9,498 nucleotides of DNA from JANPJV01 sp031425695 (lineage in GTDB: Bacteria > Pseudomonadota > Gammaproteobacteria > Xanthomonadales > SZUA-5), in NCBI GenBank assembly GCA_031425695.1, contig JANPJV010000302.1, forward strand, positions 1 to 9,498, written 5' to 3'. Below the pieces are notes generated by a model that saw only the letters and a program-made list of their open reading frames with translations, was not told the origin of the DNA and did no database searches. Shown in pieces: positions 1 through 6,287 of this stretch. The first letter of the stretch is position 1. Every line of letters starts with the position of its first letter. A program made the translations under genes and the position numbers.

Positions 1-1039
1 GGAAGCCGTCGAGGCCGTCGATACGGGTAATTCGCCCGTGGCCACGGGCGCGCTTGAAGATGATGGCGACGTTGTATTTCCGGGTAGTCGGCGCGTTGAA
101 GCTGCCCCAGCAACACACCCGCGCCCACTCGCGAAACAGATCGATATCGCAGGTGTAGTTCATCTGGTCGACCAGGTGCGCGCCGCCCGGGCGACAGCCA
201 ATTTCGCCGAAGACAACTTCCCCGCTGGGTTTGCGGAACCACTCCATGTGCGTAAAGCCGTCGCCCATCTTGAGCGCATCGAGCACCCCAAGGCCGAGCT
301 TGATGCCATCGGCGACCTTTGGTTGCTGCAGGTCACGAACGGTGATGATGACCGGGCTGACCCACTCCTGGGTGCGGGCGACGAGTGGCGGCGGGAGGTA
401 TTGCGCGACGTTGACGAACGCCGGCTTGCCATCGATGCACACGGTGTCGAAGGTGAACTCCTCGCCGTTGATGAACTCCTCGCAGCTGACTTCGTCCACG
501 TTGCGCATGGCGTTGAGGACACCGGGCAACTGCTCGGCGGAATCCAGGCGGTAGGTGTCGGCGCTGCCGGCACCGGCGATGGGCTTGAGCACCAGCGGGT
601 AACCGATGGCCGTGGCGGCCGCGCTGGCCTCGGCGACGGTGCGCGCGCGCCCCGAGCGTGGCGTGCGCAGTCCCGCTGCCGCCACACGCTCTTTCATCAG
701 CTGCTTGTCGCGAAAGCCGTACACCGTATCGACCGCCATGCCGGGCAAGCCGAAGCGCTCGCGCAGCTTCGCCGCGGTGATGACCAGCACTTCCCAATTG
801 GCGAGCACCCGGTCGACCTCGCGTCCGCGCATCCACGCATGCACGCGGGCAACGACGTCATCTTCGTCGAGAATCCGCGGCACCTGCAGGTAGTCGGTGA
901 GATTCTGCTTCACCGAAGGATGCAGGCTGTGCACCGGCGAGTCACCGACTCCATACACGCTGGCGCCGACCTCGGCGAGGCCGCGCGTGTATTGCTGCAT
1001 TTCGGGCGGATAGTTCGGAGCTAGGAATACGACCTTCAT
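1..1039 (-). CDS. ATP-grasp domain ligase (3' end cut by window edge)
   Basis: The minus strand reads open from an ATG at 1039 to the left edge: 346 whole codons, beginning MKVVFLAPNYPPEMQQY. The product resembles ATP-grasp carboxylate-amine ligases, which activate a carboxylate as an acyl phosphate and join it to an amine. Visible parts are an N-terminal Rossmann-like pre-ATP-grasp region (about 1-105), the FRDKQLMKERV segment (about 109-119), the nucleotide-binding strand YPLVLKPIAGAGSA with Lys152, the hinge CEEFINGEEF (about 186-195), and the metal/phosphate motifs HMEWF (Glu266) and FGEIGCRPGG (Glu279, Arg283). It aligns motif for motif with the neighbouring plus-strand gene; GFTHMEWFR is identical and the key Lys is residue 152 in both. 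By that paralogue's length, about 58 residues are missing. An in-frame TAA four codons upstream (1049-1051) makes this ATG the first possible start. The nearest Shine-Dalgarno-like run (GGAGG, 1058-1062) is 18 nt away, unusually far. Substrate is unknown. The long open frame on the opposite strand is a shadow. Confidence 0.9.
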   Translation of the reverse strand, partial: MKVVFLAPNYPPEMQQYTRGLAEVGASVYGVGDSPVHSLHPSVKQNLTDYLQVPRILDEDDVVARVHAWMRGREVDRVLANWEVLVITAAKLRERFGLPGMAVDTVYGFRDKQLMKERVAAAGLRTPRSGRARTVAEASAAATAIGYPLVLKPIAGAGSADTYRLDSAEQLPGVLNAMRNVDEVSCEEFINGEEFTFDTVCIDGKPAFVNVAQYLPPPLVARTQEWVSPVIITVRDLQQPKVADGIKLGLGVLDALKMGDGFTHMEWFRKPSGEVVFGEIGCRPGGAHLVDQMNYTCDIDLFREWARVCCWGSFNAPTTRKYNVAIIFKRARGHGRITRIDGLDGF

Positions 1040-1087
1040 GTCTGTAAGTTACCGCGTCCTCCGGGGCGCCGGATAGAGGATAGAGGC
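1040..1087. promoter_or_regulatory. 48-bp divergent control region of the two ATP-grasp genes
   Basis: Only 48 bp separate the two divergent start codons, so the promoters must overlap each other or lie inside the opposite coding sequences. The centre holds a perfect inverted repeat, TCCGG-N4-CCGGA (1060-1073), which could be an operator or a chance feature of GC-rich DNA. Next to it a heptamer, ATAGAGG, occurs twice in tandem (1073-1079 and 1080-1086). I see no convincing -35/-10 pair on either strand. Shared control of both genes is an inference from the layout. Confidence 0.4.
1075..1079 (+). promoter_or_regulatory. Ribosome binding site of the plus-strand ATP-grasp gene
   Basis: AGAGG ends 8 nt before the ATG at 1088 and supports that start. 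It lies in the first copy of the ATAGAGG tandem repeat; the second AGAGG is only 1 nt from the ATG and too close to work. Confidence 0.55.
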
Positions 1088-2302
1088 ATGCGTAACATCA
1101 TTTTTGCGGCGCCGTTCCAGCTGGATGCCACGTATCGGTTCGTCCGCGCAGCCGCCCAGCTCAAGAACGTGCGGATGCTCGGTCTGGTGGCGCAACCGCC
1201 GCGGGGGGCAGATGCCAGGCTATTCACCGATGTAGAGGTCGTAGCGGACCCGTTGGACGCTCAAGCATTGCTCGACGCGAGCCGGCGCCTGGCACAGCGC
1301 CATGGCCAGATCCATCGGGTACTGGGAATCCTGGAGCCGCTCCAGGTGCAGCTCGCACAGGTCAGGCAGCACCTCGGCGTGGCCGGAACCACGCCCGAAG
1401 TGGCGGACGTGTTCCGCGACAAGGGTCGCATGAAGGACGAACTACGCCGTCATGGATTGCCGTGTGCACGCCACGCGGTGATCACCTCGTGGGCAGACGC
1501 GGCGGCCTTTGTCGACAAGGTTGGCTTTCCGATCGTGATCAAGCCCACCGCGGGCCAGGGCTGCAAGGCGACCTGGCGCATCGACGACGCCGAGCACCTG
1601 CGCCAGGCACTGCAAGCGATCCACGCGTCGGTCGAGCACCCGGCGATCGGCGAGGAATTCCTGCGCGGTCGCGAGTACAGCTGCGAGACCATCACCATCG
1701 GTGGCGAGGTGCACTTTGCATCATTTACGCGTTACTACCCGACGCCGCTCGAAGTCATGGAAAACCCGTGGATCCAGTGGGTGATCATCCATCCACGCGA
1801 CGTTTCCGGGCCGGAATACGCGGATGCGCGGGAGCTCGGGGTTCGCGCGGTCAAGGCACTAGGCCTCGATACCGGATTCACCCACATGGAGTGGTTTCGT
1901 CGCGAAGATGGCTCGCTGGCGATCGGCGAAATCGCGGCCCGCCCGCCAGGTGCGCAGATCGTGTCGTGCAATAACTACGTCCATGACGCCGACTTCCATC
2001 GCGCGTGGGCGCGCGCGGTCGTCGATGACGCCTTCGACGGCCCTTACCAGCGCAAGTACGCGGTAGGCACTGCGTTCCTGCGGGGCATCGGTCATGGACG
2101 GGTCATCCGCGTCAGCGGCGTGGACGCCGCGAACGCGCGCGTCGGGCAGCTGGTCGTTGAATCCAAGCTGCCGAAAATCGGCGCGCCGCGCACCGACAGT
2201 TATGAGGGCGATGGTTACGTGATCGTCCGGCATCCCGATGTCGAGGTGGTCAAGGCGGCGATGCAAACGATCATCGAGTCGATCCGCATTGACTACGCCT
2301 GA
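1088..2302 (+). CDS. ATP-grasp domain ligase, paralogue of the divergent gene
   Basis: A complete 404-residue protein of the ATP-grasp superfamily, probably cytoplasmic and probably a carboxylate-amine ligase. The order is a pre-ATP-grasp domain (about 1-105), the FRDKGRMKDELRRHGLP segment (109-125), the ATP-binding strand FPIVIKPTAGQGCK with Lys152, the adenine-hinge IGEEFLRGREY (Glu189/Glu190), and the catalytic end GFTHMEWFRREDG (Glu268) and IGEIAARPPGAQ (Glu281, Arg285). The usual Glu-X-Asn at the second metal site reads E-I-A here, with Arg285 kept. A C-terminal beta-rich tail (about 325-404) resembles the closing domain of biotin-carboxylase-like members. Annotation pipelines may name such proteins after biotin carboxylase, but no biotin enzyme partner is visible. 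The next gene overlaps its end, so an operon with the amidohydrolase is likely. Family call is firm; reaction and substrate cannot be read from sequence. Confidence 0.9.
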   Translation: MRNIIFAAPFQLDATYRFVRAAAQLKNVRMLGLVAQPPRGADARLFTDVEVVADPLDAQALLDASRRLAQRHGQIHRVLGILEPLQVQLAQVRQHLGVAGTTPEVADVFRDKGRMKDELRRHGLPCARHAVITSWADAAAFVDKVGFPIVIKPTAGQGCKATWRIDDAEHLRQALQAIHASVEHPAIGEEFLRGREYSCETITIGGEVHFASFTRYYPTPLEVMENPWIQWVIIHPRDVSGPEYADARELGVRAVKALGLDTGFTHMEWFRREDGSLAIGEIAARPPGAQIVSCNNYVHDADFHRAWARAVVDDAFDGPYQRKYAVGTAFLRGIGHGRVIRVSGVDAANARVGQLVVESKLPKIGAPRTDSYEGDGYVIVRHPDVEVVKAAMQTIIESIRIDYA

Positions 2303-3092
2303 CGCGCCCGCGCCGTTGAACCGACGGACGCGATTTTCGATTCCGGTGTACCGCTGGCACCCCGGTGTCGACCTGCAATGGCTGGTGCTGTGCGACCACG
2401 CGTCCAATCGAGTCCCCGCTGAATTGGACGATCTCGGGCTCAGCGCCTTCGAGCGCGGCCGCCACATTGCGTGGGACATCGGCGCGGCGGACGTCGCCCG
2501 GCGCCTGGCGCGCCACCTGCGTGCGCCATGGATCGAGCACGGCATCTCGCGCCTGGTGATCGATGGCAATCGCAGCGGCGACGATCCGACCCTGATCCCC
2601 GCCGTGAGCGACGGCACGGTCGTGCCGCGCAATCAGGCGCTGGATACGCTCGAACGGCAGCGACGCTGGCTGGCCTACCACCAGCCGTATCACCGGCGCA
2701 TCAACCGTCATCTCAACCAACTGGCGGCCCTCTCGATCGAGCCGATGCTGGTGTCCATCCACAGCTTCACGCCGCGCCTGGGAGGCACGACCGAGCTGCG
2801 GCCTTGGCCGATCGGCGTGCTCTGGCGGAACGACCCGAGCCTGGCACGCGTGCTGATCCACGAACTGGGGCGTGACGGCACGCTGGTCGGCGACAACCAG
2901 CCGTACGACGGCCATCTTTCGCTGGGACACAGCGTGGATCTGCACGGCGCCCGCCGCGGCCTGCCGCACACCACCATCGAGCTGCGCCAAGACCTCTTGA
3001 GCACTCCGAGCGCCCGCGCGCGGTGGGCACTGCGACTGTTTCGCGCGCTGGCGCGCGTGGCGGAGCATGTGCGGGCACCTTGCTCGCGCTAG
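2289..3092 (+). CDS. N-formylglutamate amidohydrolase family protein
   Basis: About 267 residues matching the N-formylglutamate amidohydrolase (FGase, HutG-like) family, zinc-type hydrolases that cleave an amide on an N-acyl amino acid. Numbered from the TTG at 2289, visible motifs are DHASN (36-40), AWDIGA (61-66), VIDGNR (90-95; family form VVDLNR), HQPYHRRI (131-138), SIHSFTP (156-162), WPIGVLW (173-179), DNQPYDGH (202-209) and the closing IELRQDL (230-236). Length is normal for the family. The start is uncertain. An ATG at 2238 would overlap the previous gene by 65 bp and translate its codons out of frame, so I reject it. TTG 2289 gives a 14-bp overlap, and GTG 2346 is a shorter option still upstream of the first motif. 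None has a strong ribosome binding site, which suggests translational coupling. No other histidine-degradation gene is nearby, so a role as HutG is not supported. The partner ATP-grasp ligases point to an amidated or acylated amino acid or peptide substrate (inference). Confidence 0.85.
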   Translation: MTTPDAPAPLNRRTRFSIPVYRWHPGVDLQWLVLCDHASNRVPAELDDLGLSAFERGRHIAWDIGAADVARRLARHLRAPWIEHGISRLVIDGNRSGDDPTLIPAVSDGTVVPRNQALDTLERQRRWLAYHQPYHRRINRHLNQLAALSIEPMLVSIHSFTPRLGGTTELRPWPIGVLWRNDPSLARVLIHELGRDGTLVGDNQPYDGHLSLGHSVDLHGARRGLPHTTIELRQDLLSTPSARARWALRLFRALARVAEHVRAPCSR

Positions 3093-3365
3093 CCAGCGGC
3101 TTGCATGCCGCGTTGCGCTATCTGAACAGCCGGACGCCCTCGCAGAAGCTCCTGCGGCGGCATCGATGGAAAGTCGTCTGGCTGTAAGCCGGCGGCATGC
3201 CATCGACACGCCACTGATCGGCGGCGTTCGACCCGCGTCCGGCGGGCAGCTTCCGTGGATAGCATGGCTTATCCCTCACTCCGGCCGACTAGAGGGAATG
3301 CCCCGGCAAAATGACGCTATCTTCACACCGCTCGGCGCCTGCAGCCGAACGTCCAAGGACCATGC
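3093..3365. other. 273-bp intergenic region before the lipoprotein gene
   Basis: I see no gene here. A plus-strand open frame of 100 codons crosses it (3067-3369), but it begins inside the amidohydrolase gene, has no ribosome site and its product resembles nothing I know. The stretch carries a direct repeat CGGCGGCAT (3155-3163 and 3190-3198) and a 7-bp inverted repeat TCGATGG/CCATCGA (3163-3169 and 3200-3206) with a 30-nt loop. No T-rich terminator follows the amidohydrolase. A TATCTT at 3318-3323 could be a -10 box, but no -35 matches at the right distance. A promoter for the lipoprotein gene is expected here and not identified. Confidence 0.5.
3355..3359 (+). promoter_or_regulatory. Ribosome binding site of the lipoprotein gene
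   Basis: AAGGA ends 6 nt before the ATG at 3366. A second ATG at 3362 in another frame opens only a short frame, so this site decides for 3366, which gives a clean lipoprotein signal. Confidence 0.65.
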
Positions 3366-5540
3366 ATGAATCGATACACCCGCCTGCTCGTCGCTCCGCT
3401 AGTGCTGATGTTGGTCAGTTGCAGCAAGGACGCCCCTGAACAGAACGCGTCCGAAGCGGCTGCTCCAGATCGTCAGGCGGCAGTTTTCTCCGACGACCCC
3501 TGGCTGCGGGAGCGTTTGCCGGCTGACGCCATTGCCTACATGCGCATTCCGAGTCCGTGGCGGCTGGTATTCGGTCCTGCTGGCAAGACTACCGATCGGA
3601 TGTTCGCGAGTCCGGAATATGTCGATGCGATTGGCAGCCTGCGCGAGCAACTGGAGCGTGATCCGCTCATCGGGACCACGGCAGGCGCGCCGATGGCGCT
3701 GCTGTACAAGCTGGCGTCCCCGCTGGAGATCGCGGTGCTGGCAACGGGACGCATGGCCTCTCCAGCTGCCAACGTGCTCGCGACCGCGCGCCTCTCGGTC
3801 GACGACACGGCGGCACTCGGCGCCGTGATCGCCGGCTTCACCGGAGCGGCGCCGCAATTCGACGGCGAAGGCTATGCGACGGTGAGCGGCGGAGCGCCTG
3901 CCTTCTTGCACTTCGATGCCAGCAGCAAGCGCCTGCTTTTGCTGAGCGGCATGTTCGCCAACCTCGAGTCGCTGAAAACGGTGCGAGCGGCGATCGCTGC
4001 ACAGACGCCGGGGCCGCGCCCAGCACTGGCGCTGGAGCGGGAAATCGATGCCCATGGGCATGGATTTGTCGTGTGGTTGGATGTCGAAGCCGTCCGCCCG
4101 ATTGCCGGCTCCATGCCAGGCTTTGAAGAACCTTTCGCCAAGGCCCTCCTTGGACAGGTCAAGACCACCGCAATGGGTTGGGGCAGCGTTGCCGGCCAGG
4201 GACGCATGAGCTGGCGTGCAGAAATCGCGCAACCGCCCTGGACTGAGTACCTGCCGCAGACCGAGCGCAAATTCGACGTCAAGACGAGTGGCAAGCCAAG
4301 CATGGTGATCACCATGGCCTTGCCGACCAGTGCCGAGCTCGATCGAATCCGCGCGCAGTTCGAAAAAGACGCGGGAGCCAAAGCGGCCGCCGAATGGACG
4401 CAGGCGGAGCAGAAACTGATCGAACTCAGTGGCCTCAAGCTGGCTGATTGGATGGCGCCTTTTGGCAGCGAGCTGATCAGCTTCGCCGATGAGGTGGGAG
4501 ATTTTGGAGCCATCCGCCTGCGCGATGCCGCCGCGCTGACGCATCTGCGCGAAACGTTGGTCACCAAGCTCGGTGCAAAGTACTCAAGCCACACCCACGG
4601 CAATACGCCGATTCATCATTTGCACCTGCCGAGCCTTGCAAGCCAGCAAGAGATTCCCTCAACCGAACCCAAAGGCTCTCCGGCTGCGTTGGCCCTGGAG
4701 CTCTATCAGCGAATGGGCACGCACCTGTTCTGGATCGAGCAGGACGGTTGGGTGGTAATGGCCGGCGTTCCGCAACCCTTGATCGACCGCTTGAACAGCA
4801 AGACGGATGCCTCGGCGCAGGATCTGCTGACTGCTTCGGGCGTCAGCTCGACCGCGCTGGCAAGCTTTGCCGGGCAGTCGCGCGATATTGCGCGCATGTC
4901 CTACTACGCTTACCTGGGGCTGGCCCTCGCGGCGAGCGATGCCGGCAATGCGAACTTCGACATTTTCAAGCTGCCCAGCGCGCAGGCGCTCGGCCTGCCG
5001 CACGAGACCGCCATGGGCGTGAGCCTGCTCGCGGATGCGGGACGCTTTGGCTCGGAGGCCAGCTACGCGCAGAGTCCGATCGAATTTGCCTCGGGTGGCA
5101 ACATCATGGTCACGGCAGCGGTGGCCGGCGTGCTCGCAGCGATCGCGATCCCCGCCTACCAGGACTACGAGACACGGGCGACGGTCGCTGGCGCGATGGC
5201 CGAATCAGCCGAGCTCAAGACGCTGATTGCCGAGCATTACGCCGCCAAAGGCGAATTGCCCGATACCGCGGCCAAGCTTGGCACCGAGTTGCCCAAGGCC
5301 ACGTCCGACGGCAATGCGCAGGTCGATCTCGACAACGGCTCCGTGCTCATTCAGTTCACCACGAGCTCGTCGAAGCTGTCAGGCAAATTCCTTTACCTGA
5401 TGCCAGCGGGGAAATCCGGACAGCTGACCTGGCACTGCGGCAATGCCGCCAGGTCGGACTCGGACCTGTTGCTGGATGTCCCGGAAGACTTTGTGTTGAC
5501 CGATATCGAAAGTCGCTATCTGCCGACGCAGTGTCGTTGA
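3366..5540 (+). CDS. Predicted lipoprotein with a C-terminal type IV pilin-like domain
   Basis: A 724-residue protein. The N-terminus MNRYTRLLVAPLVLMLVSC is a typical lipoprotein signal: positive n-region, hydrophobic core, lipobox L-V-S-Cys19. After lipidation it should sit in the periplasm on the inner or outer membrane; Lys-Asp after the Cys does not give a clear sorting call. Residues about 40-570 are a long soluble region opening with LPADAIAYMRIPSPW, which vaguely recalls DUF3352-type proteins; I do not recognise it with confidence. The last 150 residues (about 575-724) read as a type IV pilin body: hydrophobic segment 580-595, the signature LAAIAIPAYQDYETRA (590-605), a helix with AEHYAAKGELP, and a C-terminal loop between Cys691 (TWHCG) and Cys723 (YLPTQCR), as in pilin D-regions. 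Aligned on Gly14 of pilins (Gly588), the Glu5 position is Asn579 and the residue before position 1 is Phe574 rather than Gly, so it lacks the prepilin peptidase site and should not be processed as a normal pilin. By eye its third codon positions are less GC-biased than in the kinase gene. Function is unknown; candidates include a pilus-interacting, secretion or envelope-sensing role. Confidence 0.85.
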   Translation: MNRYTRLLVAPLVLMLVSCSKDAPEQNASEAAAPDRQAAVFSDDPWLRERLPADAIAYMRIPSPWRLVFGPAGKTTDRMFASPEYVDAIGSLREQLERDPLIGTTAGAPMALLYKLASPLEIAVLATGRMASPAANVLATARLSVDDTAALGAVIAGFTGAAPQFDGEGYATVSGGAPAFLHFDASSKRLLLLSGMFANLESLKTVRAAIAAQTPGPRPALALEREIDAHGHGFVVWLDVEAVRPIAGSMPGFEEPFAKALLGQVKTTAMGWGSVAGQGRMSWRAEIAQPPWTEYLPQTERKFDVKTSGKPSMVITMALPTSAELDRIRAQFEKDAGAKAAAEWTQAEQKLIELSGLKLADWMAPFGSELISFADEVGDFGAIRLRDAAALTHLRETLVTKLGAKYSSHTHGNTPIHHLHLPSLASQQEIPSTEPKGSPAALALELYQRMGTHLFWIEQDGWVVMAGVPQPLIDRLNSKTDASAQDLLTASGVSSTALASFAGQSRDIARMSYYAYLGLALAASDAGNANFDIFKLPSAQALGLPHETAMGVSLLADAGRFGSEASYAQSPIEFASGGNIMVTAAVAGVLAAIAIPAYQDYETRATVAGAMAESAELKTLIAEHYAAKGELPDTAAKLGTELPKATSDGNAQVDLDNGSVLIQFTTSSSKLSGKFLYLMPAGKSGQLTWHCGNAARSDSDLLLDVPEDFVLTDIESRYLPTQCR
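5098..5537 (+). other. Pilin-like domain encoded within the lipoprotein gene
   Basis: This part encodes roughly residues 578-724. It corresponds to mature pilin from about position 4 to the C-terminus: the membrane half of helix alpha-1, the IPAYQDY turn, the amphipathic helix, a beta region and the two-Cys loop (Cys691 and Cys723). Having nearly the whole pilin body without its leader and cleavage site suggests an old gene fusion rather than a chance hydrophobic match. Boundaries are approximate. Confidence 0.75.
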
Positions 5541-5727
5541 GGGCTGCGTTCCCGGTGAAGCCTCCTTGAGGGCGGTGGCGAAGTTTGCGCGGGCTTTTGG
5601 ATGAGCCAGCCGATTGCCACGTCGGGGCCGGGGTAGCGCAAGCACGGCTCCGCCGCTCTCGTCTGCCCTGACATCTCCGCAATGAGGCCTCGGCTATGCT
5701 CGTGCCAGGCGTCACTGGAGGCTACGC
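5541..5727. other. 187-bp gap before the sigma factor gene
   Basis: No gene and no strong terminator are seen. TTGAGGGC occurs twice (5537-5544 and 5566-5573). A CTGACA (5668-5673) and a TATGCT (5695-5700) could be promoter parts, but their 21-nt spacing is too long for a normal sigma-70 promoter, so I do not call one. The sigma operon promoter probably lies here. Confidence 0.35.
5717..5721 (+). promoter_or_regulatory. Strong ribosome binding site fixing the GTG start of the sigma gene
   Basis: GGAGG ends 6 nt before the GTG at 5728. This near-perfect Shine-Dalgarno at ideal spacing is the main reason to accept the non-ATG start. Confidence 0.8.
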
Positions 5728-6270
5728 GTGCCGAACTCCCCAAGCCCTGGAAACGCGGACGAGCTAATTGCCGCCTTCTATGAGGAGCTGAAGCGCATCG
5801 CGCGCAAGCAGCGGCGTGGGGATCCGGATACCACCAACACGACCATGCTCGTGCATGAGCTTTACCTCCAGATTGCGAATCGGAGCGAGCTCAAGTTCGA
5901 GCAACCGGTGCAGTTCTACGCGTATGCGGCCCGGGCGATGCGCCACCTGCTGGTCGACCGTGCACGCACACGCGGGCGGATCAAGGCAGGTGGCGGCCAG
6001 GAACGGGTGACGCTCGACGAGTCGATCGCCGACGAGGTGCAGCTCAAGTCGATGCACGCGCTCGAGCTCGATGCGGCGTTGACCAAGCTTGCCGCAGTCG
6101 ACGAGCGCTCCGCGCGAATGGTCGAGCTCCATTTCTTCGCCGGCCAGTCGTTCGACCGCATTGCCGAGCTCAACGGCACTTCACGCCGCACGGTATTCCG
6201 CGACTGGGAGTTCGCGCGCGCATTCTTGTTGCGCGAGCTGGGGGAACCCGATGGCACTCCCGGCGGCTGA
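5728..6270 (+). CDS. ECF sigma factor, TIGR02999 / ECF43-like, kinase-linked
   Basis: A 180-residue extracytoplasmic-function sigma factor that would direct RNA polymerase to a specific regulon. Region sigma-2 spans about 11-85 and includes the core-binding stretch MLVHELYLQI (40-49) and the AARAMRHLLVDRARTRGRIKAGGG-type block typical of this family. Region sigma-4 spans about 112-172, with a helix-turn-helix reading FDRIAELNGTSRRTVFRDWEFARAFL. Ordinary ECF factors have acidic residues before the LV-x-E-x-(F/Y)-L motif in region 2.2; here the stretch is T35-T-N-T-T39. In the ECF43 group (for example EcfP of Vibrio parahaemolyticus, partner PknT) this absence is made good by Thr phosphorylation, without which the sigma factor does not bind core polymerase well. 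The Ser/Thr kinase 17 bp downstream and the lack of an anti-sigma gene fit that model. GTG start with strong GGAGG. Family call is firm; phosphorylation control is inferred from family and context. Confidence 0.93.
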   Translation: MPNSPSPGNADELIAAFYEELKRIARKQRRGDPDTTNTTMLVHELYLQIANRSELKFEQPVQFYAYAARAMRHLLVDRARTRGRIKAGGGQERVTLDESIADEVQLKSMHALELDAALTKLAAVDERSARMVELHFFAGQSFDRIAELNGTSRRTVFRDWEFARAFLLRELGEPDGTPGG

Positions 6271-6287
6271 ATGTCGCTTATCGGATC

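Noticed and set aside
38..1024. Plus-strand open frame of 328 codons
   Set aside because: It lies opposite the minus-strand ATP-grasp gene, whose reading shows complete ATP-grasp motifs. The plus-strand product resembles nothing; it is open only because of high GC.
2289..3092. Assignment as HutG of histidine degradation
   Set aside because: The family fits, but no other hut gene is present and the overlapping neighbour is an ATP-grasp ligase, so the specific role is unsupported.
2271..3209. Minus-strand open frame of 312 codons
   Set aside because: Antisense to the amidohydrolase gene, which has clear family motifs; the antisense product has none.
3067..3369. Plus-strand open frame of 100 codons between the amidohydrolase and lipoprotein genes
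   Set aside because: It starts inside the amidohydrolase gene, lacks a ribosome site, overlaps the lipoprotein start and encodes an unrecognisable product.
3399..4544. Minus-strand open frame of 381 codons
   Set aside because: Antisense to the lipoprotein gene, which has a ribosome site, a signal peptide and a recognisable pilin domain. The antisense product is His/Arg-rich and featureless.
5668..5700. CTGACA ... TATGCT as a promoter of the sigma operon
   Set aside because: The 21-nt spacing is too long for a sigma-70 promoter and neither box is a full match.
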